A stretch of 64,000 nt of DNA from Myxococcus sp. RHSTA-1-4 (GCF_020037125.1 NZ_JAIQDG010000002.1:186001-250000), one strand, 5' to 3'; shown: positions 54,474 through 63,259, counted from the first letter of the stretch. Numbers and translations: made by a program. The notes: generated by a model not told the origin, from the letters alone.

Positions 54474-55017
54474 GGGCGTGGCTCGCCCTCACACGTCGAC
54501 GCACCACCCACTCCCCCGCGAAGAGCAGGCCCATCAACCCGTAGGAGAGGAGCCCGTTGTACAGCGCCCACGTGGCGTCGCTGGCCCACAGCGCCGTGGC
54601 CAGGGCCATGCCGCCGTTGAACACGAAGAACCCACACCACACCTGTGTCACCCGGCGCGTGTAGGCCACCCCCGACGGGGGCAGCTCCGGCTCGCGCAGC
54701 CGTGCCAGGCGCTCGATGACGCTGGGCGGCCAGGCGAGGCTGGTGGCGAAGACCGTGAGCAACATCGTGTTCACCAGGACGGGGTAGAGCTTCAGCGGCA
54801 GGGCGTGGTTGCCGAGCATGCTGGCCGCCGCGAGGACGAGCGCGCCGGCGGCGGCGGCCAGCCAGACCCGCTCGCGCGTGGCCACGGCCCGCACCACGGC
54901 CATGCCCGCCAGGGGCAGTGCCATCCAGCGGGGCTCGAACCGGCCCAGCCCGTAGTAGACCAGCAGCGGGTAGGCGAGGCTCAGCAGGCCGAGCAGCGCC
55001 GGACGCAGCCGCTTCAC
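54466..55017 (-). CDS. Cluster membrane protein (COG4648-like)
   Basis: 183 aa with about five transmembrane helices (5-25, 35-50, 58-72, 78-95, 130-170). It matches the small membrane protein that appears in most APE clusters next to the AMP ligase. Its role is unproven; a lipid-carrier or assembly role is assumed. It overlaps the ligase start (8 bases) and the ACP stop (4 bases). No catalytic motif is visible. Confidence 0.78.
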   Translation of the reverse strand: MKRLRPALLGLLSLAYPLLVYYGLGRFEPRWMALPLAGMAVVRAVATRERVWLAAAAGALVLAAASMLGNHALPLKLYPVLVNTMLLTVFATSLAWPPSVIERLARLREPELPPSGVAYTRRVTQVWCGFFVFNGGMALATALWASDATWALYNGLLSYGLMGLLFAGEWVVRRRVRASHAHG

Positions 55018-55277
55018 GCCGCCACGGAGTCGTCGAGGAGACCGTGCAGGGCGTCGACGACGTCCTGGATGGTGCGGACGGACTTGAAGACCTCGGGCGG
55101 CAGGCGCTTGCCCGTCACCGGCTTCAGCTTCACGAGCAGGTCGACGGCGTCGATGCTGTCGATGTCGAGGTCGTCACGGAGCCGGGCCTCGGGGGTGATT
55201 CGCGAGGGCTCGATGTCGAAGGTCTCCTGCAGGAGCTTGCTCAGGTTCTCGAATAGCTGGTTCTTGGTCATGTTCAT
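55014..55277 (-). CDS. Acyl carrier protein (first of two)
   Basis: 87 aa. The phosphopantetheine site is DLDIDSIDAVDLLV, with the modified Ser at about residue 41. The start ATG at 55277 has GGGG just upstream; an alternative start six bases later is possible. It would carry the growing polyene. Together with the next gene it forms the double-ACP pair of the pathway (ApeF-like). Confidence 0.93.
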   Translation of the reverse strand: MNMTKNQLFENLSKLLQETFDIEPSRITPEARLRDDLDIDSIDAVDLLVKLKPVTGKRLPPEVFKSVRTIQDVVDALHGLLDDSVAA

Positions 55278-55298
55278 TCCCCCTCGGGTGGATGGTGT

Positions 55299-55559
55299 TC
55301 AGGACTTGCGGTGGGCGCTCACGAAGCCCGCGAGGGCACGCACGCTGGCGAAATGGCGGCGGTTCTCCTTCGAATCGCTCGCGAGGACGACGCCGTAGGT
55401 CTTCTGCAGCGCCAGGCCCAGCTCCAGGGCGTCGATGGAGTCGAGCCCGAGCCCCTCGACGAACAGCGGGGCGGCCGGGTCGATGTCGTCCGGTTGGATG
55501 TCCTCGAGGTTCAGCGTCTCGATGACCAGCTTCTTGATTTCCTGCTCAAGCGCCTGCAT
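55299..55559 (-). CDS. Acyl carrier protein (second)
   Basis: 86 aa. Site GLGLDSIDALELGLAL with the modified Ser near residue 41. The sequence differs from its neighbour in charge and helix II, as seen in other APE loci where one ACP carries the starter and the other extender units. It overlaps the acyltransferase end by 14 bases. ApeE-like. Confidence 0.93.
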   Translation of the reverse strand: MQALEQEIKKLVIETLNLEDIQPDDIDPAAPLFVEGLGLDSIDALELGLALQKTYGVVLASDSKENRRHFASVRALAGFVSAHRKS

Positions 55560-56325
55560 GGCGTTGCGTCTCCGTGGAAAAGTAGTCGTGCAAATGCGTG
55601 GTGAGCTGACGGGCGGCGAGCGCCTCGGTGCCGGCTTCGCGCAGCAGCGGCGCCACGGGGATGTCGTCGCGGACCACGATGGTGAAGTTCATGGGCGCTG
55701 GCGGCACCCGCCACCAGGGCGTCCCCTTGGTGAGGCCGATCGGCTCGCAGCGGATGGTGACAGGGGTGATGTCGCACGGCCCGCGCACCGCGATGTTGGC
55801 GGCGCCGCGCTGCAGCTTCATCGGGCCGTTCACCGGCGTGCGGGTGCCCTCGGGGAAGATGATGAGGTTGTTGCCCGCCTTCACCGAGCGGATGCAGTCC
55901 TGGACGAGCCCTGGACCGGAGTCGTTGCAGAGGTAGCCGGTGGCCTCGATGGGGCCGCGGGTGAAGGGGTTGTTGGCCAGACTCGCCTTGACCACGCAGT
56001 CGGCGTTGGGCACCAGCGAGATGAGGAAGACGACGTCGATCAACGTCGGGTGGTTGGCGAGGATGAGCAGCCCGGGCCGGGCCAGCTTCTCCACGCCCTC
56101 GACGCGGTACGTCAGCACGCCGAGGATGCGCATCCACTCGACGAAGACGCGGAACGTGTGGTGCACCGCGAGGCGCGCCAGCCGCGTGCGCCGGGCCCTG
56201 TCCCTGACGAAGAGCTGCAGCAGGGGGAAGTAGAGCAGCCGGAGCCCGAGCCCGCCCAGCCCGAACGTAGAGAAGGCAATCCCGGTGGCCAGTATCCGCC
56301 ACCCGCGCTCGAGCTTCCTAAGCAT
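55546..56325 (-). CDS. PlsC-type 1-acylglycerol-phosphate acyltransferase-like
   Basis: 259 aa from the ATG at 56325. Two catalytic blocks: ANHPTLIDVVFL (H-x4-D) and IIFPEGTRTPVNGPMKL (EGTR). An N-terminal membrane helix (about 12-40) anchors it. In APE pathways this enzyme moves the polyene chain onto a glycerol or lipid acceptor. It overlaps the ketosynthase-like gene by 8 bases. Confidence 0.9.
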   Translation of the reverse strand: MLRKLERGWRILATGIAFSTFGLGGLGLRLLYFPLLQLFVRDRARRTRLARLAVHHTFRVFVEWMRILGVLTYRVEGVEKLARPGLLILANHPTLIDVVFLISLVPNADCVVKASLANNPFTRGPIEATGYLCNDSGPGLVQDCIRSVKAGNNLIIFPEGTRTPVNGPMKLQRGAANIAVRGPCDITPVTIRCEPIGLTKGTPWWRVPPAPMNFTIVVRDDIPVAPLLREAGTEALAARQLTTHLHDYFSTETQRHAGA

Positions 56326-57049
56326 GGTGCTGCCACCGCCAGAGCCGGGGACCGACGTGGTGCTCGAAGCGCTCCGCGCCGCTGACGAGGAAGCGCAGCA
56401 CGGCGAATTCCTCGGGCAGCGCGTCCTCCGCCGGGGTGTCCGGCGCGCCCGTCGAGGCATGACACGTGAGGCTGTAGCCGGAAGCGCCGTCGGAGGCCCT
56501 GAGGCGGCAGGCCCAGGCGTGAGGCACCGTTGCCGGCGCGGGGAAGTGCTGGAAGGGCGGGGGGAGGGGCTCGTCGTAGACGACCACCATCACCTCCGGT
56601 GCCCCCTCCGACAGCAGACCGCACGCCTCGACGAAGGCGGCCTCGACCGTCTCCGCGCCCGCCGCCACGGCGCTGTAGGCCGAGGTGTCGCCCCGGGCGA
56701 TGGAGTACAGCGCGCCGATGGCGTTGTGCACGGACATGCTGAAGGACGTGGGGGACAGCGGCGTGGACCGGGCCAGCTGGTCCAACAGGTCCACCGAGCG
56801 GCCGACGTCCCCGTAGCGCGAGGCGAAAACGACAGGGCACGGCGGAGCACTCCCCTGGCACCGGTATGCCGCCTGCAGCGCGATCCGCCCCAGGCGGTCC
56901 ACGCGGCGGCGCATCATCGCCGGCATCTCGGTCAGGGGCGGGGTGCCCTCGGCCGGAAGCGGATGGGGTCGCGAGAGCCAGGCCTTCCAGGCGTCTGGCC
57001 CGTCAAGCCCGGGAGCCCACGCGGCCCAGTGGTGGACAGAAAAAACCAT
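56318..57049 (-). CDS. Ketosynthase-like chain-length factor (Ketoacyl-synt_2 type)
   Basis: 243 aa, first gene of the cluster. It keeps the general shape of a ketosynthase N-terminal domain: VFASRYGDVGRSVDLLDQLA, then the stretch where a Cys would lie reads FSMSVHNAIGALYSIARG without it, and no HGT block follows. Such short, inactive partners form a heterodimer with a ketosynthase and set chain length (compare ApeC in the APE pathway). This explains three ketosynthase-related genes in one cluster. Confidence 0.8.
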   Translation of the reverse strand: MVFSVHHWAAWAPGLDGPDAWKAWLSRPHPLPAEGTPPLTEMPAMMRRRVDRLGRIALQAAYRCQGSAPPCPVVFASRYGDVGRSVDLLDQLARSTPLSPTSFSMSVHNAIGALYSIARGDTSAYSAVAAGAETVEAAFVEACGLLSEGAPEVMVVVYDEPLPPPFQHFPAPATVPHAWACRLRASDGASGYSLTCHASTGAPDTPAEDALPEEFAVLRFLVSGAERFEHHVGPRLWRWQHHA

Positions 57050-57558
57050 CGTGATGTCGAGGGAATGCGGACGATGCCAGCGGTCCCTCTACCAAAGCAT
57101 CCTATACGAGACAATTGGCTCCCCATGCGGAGTCGCAGGGTGTGCGCCTGGGCGGGCGCCCCTGGGGAGCGAGGCCGCGCTTTCGCCGGGCGCGGATGGC
57201 CGGTGGAGAGGTCTGTCGGGGAGATCCGGTAGCGCGGGTTCTGCGGGGAGGTGGACAGGGGTGAGTGCCGCCCCCTCCCCGGACGTGGGCCGTCCCGCGG
57301 CGGGGGCGGGGTCCGGCCGGGCGGACGTGGCGCTCCCAGGATGTCAGGGGGCTTGTTCTTCTCGCAATGCCCCGAGTCCCTTCGGCCCCGTGGGAGAGGG
57401 AGGCAGGCGGCCCTGGGGGAGAGGTGAGGGGCCGCGTGTTGCTCGGCTGAGGAGGGGGCGGGGGAGCGGGCGGAGGCGCACCCCCACCATCGCCATGGGG
57501 GGCACCCCTGTCTCCGGCCCCGCCTCGCGCGCGCCTTGCTCCAGGCCTCGGCACGTCT
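57050..57558. other. Intergenic region, 509 bases, likely APE promoter
   Basis: No gene recognised on either strand. An AT-richer patch at 57086-57114 contains TTGTCT on the minus strand, a 17-base spacer and TAGAGG, a weak fit to a housekeeping promoter that would transcribe the pigment operon from about 57080. The rest is GC-rich with no hairpin and T-run. Confidence 0.45.
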
Positions 57559-59830
57559 TCATGTCGAGCCCAGCAACTGCCCTTGGTAGAACCCGTGGTG
57601 CGCGTCGCGCGCGTAGCCGTCTCGAAGCACTTCGAAGGTCGCGCGCTCGGCCTCCAGCTCCTGGTGGCCCCAGTGCAGGACGCCATTTACCAGCAGGTAT
57701 CCTTCGCCCAGGACCTCGAGCGCCCCATTCACACCCAGCGTGATGGGCGCGAAGCCGTACGAGAGCGACCAGACGTGGGTGGCATCGCGTGCCAGGTCTT
57801 GCCCGGAGAGAATCTCGAACGTCTCCACATCAGCACCGCCGAGGCGGTTCATGCCGTGGTAGACCGCTTCGCCGTCGGTGGCGCACCCTCCGCCCAGCGT
57901 TCGAAAGGCGGCGGGGGCGATGGCGGCAAGCGTCTGGCTGAAGAAGAAGACACGTTGCGCGTCGCGCGCGTACCCATCCGAGAGCACCTCGAAGGTGCGA
58001 ACGTCGGCGTCTCGCAGCGGATGACGGCCGGAGTAGACGCGCTGCGCGTCCCTCGCGAACCCCTGGCCCAGGGGCTCGAAGCTGGGCGCGTCGGCCTCCA
58101 GCACATGACAGTCGCTGAAATAAAGCACCTGGCTGCCGTCCGTGCCGAAGTGCGCGCCGAGCGCCCGGAGCCGGGCCGGGGAGAGCGCGTTCAAGCGCTG
58201 CCGTTGTTCGTCGGAGACGTATCCCCGTGGCTGCTGGAAGGATGACGCGCCCAGGTAGAGGCGGAGACGGTCCTTGCCGTACCCGCCATGCGGTTGCTTG
58301 GAGGAGTGTTCGTAGCGATCGACGTAGTCACCCGGCAGGACCTCGAAGCTGACGACGTCAACGCCGGTGATGAGCTGGTTCCGGCAGAACAGCCGGGTGC
58401 CATCGGTTGCGTACACGTCGCTCAGGACGCGCACGTCCTCGGCGCTCAGGCCCTCGAGGTCCAGCCCCTGTCAGAAGACGCGCCGCCCATCGGTGGCGTG
58501 AAAGCGGCCGATGGCGCGAAAGCGCGCGGCGTCGGCTTCGGGCAGTGCGCCACCCCGGGGTTCATACGAAGGCATCTTGAGACTCTCGGTGGCCAGTTCG
58601 TAGAAGTATGCGCGTTTCGCATCGCGGGCGAAGCCGTGGCCGAGTGACTGAAATGACGCGGGGTCGGCGCCTGCGATGACCTTGCCGTGGAAGTACACCA
58701 ACACTTCGTCGGCGGCGTACCCATGCCCCAAGCTGCGCAAGGCACCCAAGGGCCGCACTTCGGCCCTGGCATATCCGCCCCCGAGGAGTGCGAACGTCGA
58801 CGGCACCACGCCGTGCAACTCACCGTGGAACCAGATGCGCCGGTCATCGGTGAACGCCCCGTCACCGAGAGATCTGAATCGTGCGCTATCCACTCCTGGC
58901 AGCGCAGCGCCGCCGAGGAACACGGTCCTCGCGTCGCGCGAGAATGCCGCGGAGAACGCCGTGAACGACGCGGGGTCGGCCCCCGGCAGCACTTCGTACC
59001 TCGACCAGTCGGATCGGCGCCTTCGACAGGCTGCGAGCAATAAAAGACGGTGTGCCCATCGTGGCCGTAGCGCCCATCGAGGGCCACGAAATCTCCAACC
59101 CTCCCGGTTTCGAGGACGTTGGGCTCGCCTTGAATGAACCAGAACACCCGGTCCCGGTCGCGCGCGAAGTAGGGCTCCAGGGCTCCGGGGGAGGGCGTGA
59201 GCACCCGGAAGGTCGCGGCGTCGATGTCGTCGAGGCGGGTGGTGCCAGCGTAGATGTACCGGCCGTCGGTGACCAACCCCGGCGCGAGCAGACGGGCCTG
59301 CTTGACGTCGAATCCCTCGACGCCCTCTCCCTCGAAGAGCAGTTCGTCGCCGCGCACCGCGTACTGCTTGTCGAGGAGTTGAAACCGCGAGACCTGGGTG
59401 CAGATGACCTGGAGCTCTGGGCGAGACACGTACACGAGGTCGCCGTCGGTGGAGTAGGGACCGGCGAGCACGCGGAAGCGCTCCACGTTCGCGGGCTGCA
59501 CCGGGAGGGGCTCGGTCCGGTGATAGAGCCGCCTCGCATCGCGCGAGAGGCCCGTGGCCGGGTCGACGACGACGAAGGTCGTGGCATCGGCGCCTTCAAT
59601 GCGGTTCTGGCCGAAGAACGACCCCCGGGCATCACGGCCGTAGGCGGCACCGAAAAGCCTGTCGCTCCCAGCCAGGAAGACAAATGACGAGGCATCGGCA
59701 CCGACGATGGGGGCGGTCCTCAGATACACATGCCTGCCGTCGCTGGCATACGGGCCCCAAGTGCCTTGAAGTCCGCGGCATCGGCCAGAAGGGCGGTGCA
59801 CCGATAGAAGATGCGCGTGGTGGAGTTCAT
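57559..59830 (-). pseudogene. DKNYY-repeat protein, disrupted by two frameshifts and a stop
   Basis: One gene read from the ATG at 59830 (MNSTTRIFYRCTALL) to the stop at 57559 would encode about 757 residues made of around 15 repeats of the type F-x-L-G-x-G-[YF]-A-R-D-x-x-x-V-[YF] (for example ATDGEAVYHG and GYARDAQRVFF). The frame must shift by one base near 59755 (in a run of Gs) and near 59015, and an in-frame TGA is read at 58471-58473 between two good repeats. Each break is flanked by intact repeats. Homopolymer sequencing errors could cause the shifts but not the TGA. No other domain is visible. Family function is unknown. Confidence 0.7.
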
Positions 59831-60026
59831 GGTCGATTGCGGCCTCCGGAGCAGGCTGGCTCCTTTCACAGGGCCTGCGCCAGTACCCCTGTACATGGTC
59901 ATCCGCTGGGGAGGCATCCGATGCTGCGGTCGGCCGACTTGTTTCAACACCCTCTCAGGCCCGCAGGCTGACGGACCTGCTCCATCGTTTCAAGACACCT
60001 TGGAAGGGAATGTCAGGCTGATTGCT

Positions 60027-61364
60027 CTAAAAAGGGGGCGGTGCCGCCCCAGTACCGTGCGCTGGCCCGGCTGCTGGAGCCGTACCTCCCTGAGGAGGGT
60101 GGCGACTGGCCGCCCATGACCCGCGCATACATGCACGGCTGGCTTCGCCGGCTCTGCGAGTGAGCATGGCCTGACTGGGGTTGTCCTCTGATTCCTCCCG
60201 CGTCGCTCGCGGGCCGCGGGGAAAGAGGCCATCGACGTGCCGGGCCGCCCCGTCCCGCTCATTCATGACGCAGCAGGGAGTCGCCCAAGGCAAGTCGCTG
60301 CCCGGCGGTGCCTGGGCCATGGCGGTCCATCGAAAAAGGCGCGGCCGGGGCGGCCCTCGATGAAGGCCATCGCGTTGCACGTACCCTGAGGGACGTCCCG
60401 CCGCGTTGAAAGCCGCCCGCGAGCCAGGGCGCTCGCCCCTCGCAGTCCTCCATCGAGGACCCGGGCACCTGCCTCTCTGAGGCCAGACGACGCGACGGCC
60501 CGGTGACACGGCCAGGCGCTCGCGCTGCCGCGACGCGCATGGAGGCGCGACGCGCGTTGAGAGGGCGCCCCTTTCTCGAGGTGCATGCCCCGGCACCATT
60601 CCATGGGAGACGAGTGTATCGGGCGATGCAGCACCGGTGACCAACGCGGGTCCGCCAGTCCTCTCGGCCTCGACGTGCGCCGCCGCGGGAGTGGACGTGC
60701 CGGTGCCTTCAGGCTCGGAGTCCTCCGTCCTCGCCGCCCCAGAAGGAGGCGTGTCGGAGCCTCGGGAGGGTGAGTCCTCCTCCGCCGCCAACGCCCTCCA
60801 GAGGGCCCGGCCCGCGGCGTTGACGTCCTCTTCGACCAGCGACGCCTCCTCGCCACGGGCCAGCGCGCGAACCAGCTCCGCCAGCGCTCCCCAGATGAGG
60901 CCCTCGCCCACCCGGACGCTGCCCGGCGCCAGCGCCCCCTCGCGCTCACCGAGGGCCAGCACCTCGCGCACCAGCGCCCGCGCCTCGCTCCCGAAGGACT
61001 GCGGCTCGAGCGAGTCCTCGTGCCAGTGCATGAAGGCGAAGTGGAAGCACTCCGGCCTCCTCGTCGCGAACCAGGCCAGCTGCTGCCAGAAGTCCTCGAA
61101 GTCCTCGCGGAAGCCCCTGCCCTCCCGCGAGCTCGGCTCCACCTCGAAGACGATGCGCGCGATGCGGCACAGCTCGCTATCGGCCCACTGGCGCACCCGG
61201 TGGGCGAAGGCGCCCTTGCTACCGTAGCGCCGGTAGAAGCTGCCCACCGACAGGTTCGCGGCCCTCGCCATCTCCTCGGCCCGCACGTTGCCGTAGCCCC
61301 GCCGCGCCATCACCGCCGCCGAGTCCCGCATGCTCATGAGGTACAACTGCTCCGCCGTCCACAT
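60027..61364 (-). CDS. TetR-family regulator with abnormal C-terminal run-on
   Basis: 445 codons from the ATG at 61364, which follows GGGAGGG. The first 55 residues are a TetR helix-turn-helix (GNVRAEEMARAANLSVGSFYRRYGSKGAF), and the ligand-binding helices run to about residue 195, near 60780. Ordinary TetR proteins end here. The frame then stays open for 250 more codons of Ser/Arg/Pro/Ala-rich sequence until TAG-less codons end at 60027, crossing the antisense of an immunity-gene fragment at 60029-60163. The native 3' end was probably lost in a rearrangement, and the tail is likely unstructured. Regulated target unknown. Confidence 0.65.
   Translation of the reverse strand: MWTAEQLYLMSMRDSAAVMARRGYGNVRAEEMARAANLSVGSFYRRYGSKGAFAHRVRQWADSELCRIARIVFEVEPSSREGRGFREDFEDFWQQLAWFATRRPECFHFAFMHWHEDSLEPQSFGSEARALVREVLALGEREGALAPGSVRVGEGLIWGALAELVRALARGEEASLVEEDVNAAGRALWRALAAEEDSPSRGSDTPPSGAARTEDSEPEGTGTSTPAAAHVEAERTGGPALVTGAASPDTLVSHGMVPGHAPRERGALSTRVAPPCASRQRERLAVSPGRRVVWPQRGRCPGPRWRTARGERPGSRAAFNAAGRPSGYVQRDGLHRGPPRPRLFRWTAMAQAPPGSDLPWATPCCVMNERDGAARHVDGLFPRGPRATREESEDNPSQAMLTRRAGEASRACMRGSWAASRHPPQGGTAPAAGPAHGTGAAPPPF
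60029..60163 (+). pseudogene. Orphan C-terminal fragment of a TsiV/DUF3396 immunity gene
   Basis: Codons 60041-60160 followed by TGA read VPPQYRALARLLEPYL then PEEGGDWPPMTRAYMHGW and RRLCE. This matches the last 40 residues of the complete immunity protein encoded at 34468-35391 at 33 of 40 positions. Upstream of 60029 the similarity stops abruptly and no start codon or N-terminal part exists. It is a remnant of a second toxin/immunity locus, cut by a rearrangement whose junction lies near 60030. Confidence 0.8.
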
Positions 61365-61499
61365 ACCCCTACCCCTCCCTCCCCTGGGGCGACGCTCCGC
61401 TGAAAGGAGCGCTCCTCCCGCAGCATGATGTCTACCCCAGGGGTCAGACATGGCAGGGAGGCTGGAGCCTGCCATCGGCGAGGGCCTGGCGGGTCACGC

Positions 61500-62179
61500 G
61501 GAACGGAGGCTCCATTCCACGCATGGCGGTCCAGGGCAGGGGACAAGGCGGTGAGGCCGGGCCCATGGGGAGTGAGTGTCTGGTGGGCCTCGTGGAACGG
61601 GCGCTCCATTCCGCGCATGGGCGGCCCGGGGCAGTTGACAAGGAGGAGAGGTAGGCAGAGGAGCGGTGCGGGTTTCGCGGGCCACGCGGAACGGAGGCTC
61701 CATTCCACACATGGCGGCCCAGGGCAGGTGACGAGGCGGAGAGGCCGGGCCCATGCGTGGTGCGCGCGTAGCGGGCCACGCGGAACGGAGGCTCCATTCC
61801 ACACATGGCGGCCCAGGGCAGGTGACAAGGCGGAGAAGGCCGGGCCCATGCGTGGTGGGCGCCTGACGGGCCACGCGGAATGGAGAGGTTCCATTCCGGA
61901 CCTGGGCGGCTCGGGCTGACGTGCCGGGCGGTGAGTCCGGGCCCATGAGCGGTGAGAGCATGACCGGCCACGCGGAATGGAAGTTCCATTTCGGGCCTGG
62001 GCGGCTCGGGGGCTGACAGTCCGGGCCGGGGGGGCAGGGCCCATGAGCGGTGAGAGCATGACCGGCCACGCGGAATGGAAGTTCCATTCCGGGCCTGGAC
62101 GGCTCGGGGGCATGCCGGGGAGGCGGGGCCGATGAATGGAGAGCGCCCGGAAGGCCGTTCGGAACGGACGCTCCATTCC
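61500..62179. repeat. Eight-copy array of about 94-bp units with a palindromic core
   Basis: Core copies start at 61500, 61594, 61688, 61782, 61877, 61974, 62072 and 62161, so the unit is 89-98 bp. The core is GGAAYGGAGGYTCCATTCC or close variants. Two copies are perfect: GGAATGGAAGTTCCATTCC with 9-bp arms, and one with an extra two bases in the loop. Spacers also share blocks (CCGGGCCCATG and CAGGG). The period is not a multiple of three, so frames through it are not conserved and no protein is encoded. It lies between lysR (downstream side) and the TetR gene (upstream side). The region 61365-61499 and 62180-62329 hold nothing else. Confidence 0.9.
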
Positions 62180-62329
62180 AGACCTGCGCGGCGGGGGGAC
62201 ATGGCGGGAAAGCGGAGGCTGGGTCCTCGCGCGCCCTCAGGCGCCGGGCACTCCGAGCATGTCGGAGATGCCGTTCCTGCGACTGCGCGGCCGAAGTGGC
62301 TTCGCGGCAGGACTCATCCGCGTCCTGAA

Positions 62330-63259
62330 TCAGGCGGCCGAGAGCCCACGAGGCGCCGTGGACTCGAGCGCCGTGGCGAGCCGGAGCGCGGCGTCGCGGA
62401 CCTCCCGCCGCCAGGCGATGCGCCAGGGCCGCCGGAGGGGGCCTGACGTGAGCCGCTTCGCGACGAGGTCCCCCTTGCCGAGGTGGGGGCTGGCAATCCA
62501 CTCGGAGAGCACGGCGACCCCCATGCCCGCGCGCGCCACGTCGAGGATGGCTTCCGTGAGCGGAAGCTGCTCGAAGCGCAGCCGTGGCCGCTCGCGGCCG
62601 AACACGCGTGTCATGAACCACTGCGCCTCCGCGGGTGGGGTCTGCCCCGTCAGGAGCGTGTTGGCTCGGAGGTCCTCACGCGTCAGTGCCTCGCGTGACG
62701 CCAGCGGATGCGACGCCGACATGATGAAGGCGACCTCGTCGGAGAAGATCTGCCGCTCCTCCAGACGGGCACGTGGGACGGACGACGACGTGACGAGTGC
62801 GACGTCGATGTCTCCCGCCGCCAGCGCGGGGACCGGGGCCCGGGTGTGCTCCACCACCAGGGAGAGCTCCAGCCCGGGCAGGCTCCTGCGCAAGCTCACG
62901 AGCGCGGACGGGAGCCAGTGGTAGGCGGTGTAGCACTCGCACACGAGCCGGATGCGGATGGGCGGGACGGCCGGCGCGCGCACCCGGTGCTCCAGGTCAC
63001 CCAGCTCAACGAGGAGGCGCGCCGCGCCGGAGACGAGCTGCTGTCCCGCCTCGGTGGGCACGAGCCCGCGAGGCGTGCGGTCGAAGAGTCGCGCGCCAAG
63101 CTTGTCCTCCGCCGCCAGCAACGCGCGGCTCACCGCCGGCTGCGTGAGGTGCAATACGGCCGCGGCCCGCGCGGTGGTGCCGGCGGAGGCCAGGGCGAGC
63201 ACCACCCGCAGGTCGCGGACGTCCAGGCGGGGGTTCGGTGGGGAGGCGATGTCTTCCAT
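62330..63259 (-). CDS. LysR-type transcriptional regulator
   Basis: 309 aa. The helix-turn-helix lies at about 14-72 (LRVVLALASAGTTARAAAVLHLTQPAVSRAL) and the co-inducer-binding domain at about 95-300. It is divergent from a glutathione S-transferase with 104 bases between, the classic arrangement in which the LysR protein controls its neighbour. The intergenic region holds nested inverted repeats that cover its own start codon, which suggests autoregulation. The effector is unknown. Confidence 0.92.
   Translation of the reverse strand: MEDIASPPNPRLDVRDLRVVLALASAGTTARAAAVLHLTQPAVSRALLAAEDKLGARLFDRTPRGLVPTEAGQQLVSGAARLLVELGDLEHRVRAPAVPPIRIRLVCECYTAYHWLPSALVSLRRSLPGLELSLVVEHTRAPVPALAAGDIDVALVTSSSVPRARLEERQIFSDEVAFIMSASHPLASREALTREDLRANTLLTGQTPPAEAQWFMTRVFGRERPRLRFEQLPLTEAILDVARAGMGVAVLSEWIASPHLGKGDLVAKRLTSGPLRRPWRIAWRREVRDAALRLATALESTAPRGLSAA

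Larger units (their letters stand above)
40861..57049 (-). other. Aryl-polyene-type pigment biosynthesis cluster (18 genes, one strand)
   Basis: All 18 genes run on the minus strand from the chain-length factor (57049) down to the ketosynthase (40861). Neighbouring genes overlap almost everywhere, so this looks like one long operon. Content: ketosynthase-like factor, acyltransferase, two ACPs, membrane protein, AMP-ligase/dehydratase fusion, glycosyltransferase, acyltransferase, aromatic ammonia-lyase, thioesterase, LolA-like carrier, MMPL exporter, flavoenzyme, lipoprotein, ketosynthase, dehydratase, ketoreductase, ketosynthase. This is the gene set of aryl polyenes, xanthomonadins and flexirubins, which are membrane-attached yellow antioxidants. 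No DarA/DarB genes for dialkylresorcinol are present. Confidence 0.92.

Noticed and set aside
40861..57049. Flexirubin or dialkylresorcinol cluster proper
   Set aside because: No DarA/DarB-type genes are present. The set is that of an aryl-polyene cluster, with only the starter lyase in common with flexirubin.
61500..62179. CRISPR array
   Set aside because: The spacers share sequence with one another, the unit is about 94 bp with a 19-bp core, and no cas gene is present. It is a tandem repeat.
61334..62621. Repetitive minus-strand open frames over the 94-bp array, with NGASVPRG-type units
   Set aside because: The period is not a multiple of three and every frame stays open through high GC content, so the frames are by-products of a DNA repeat.
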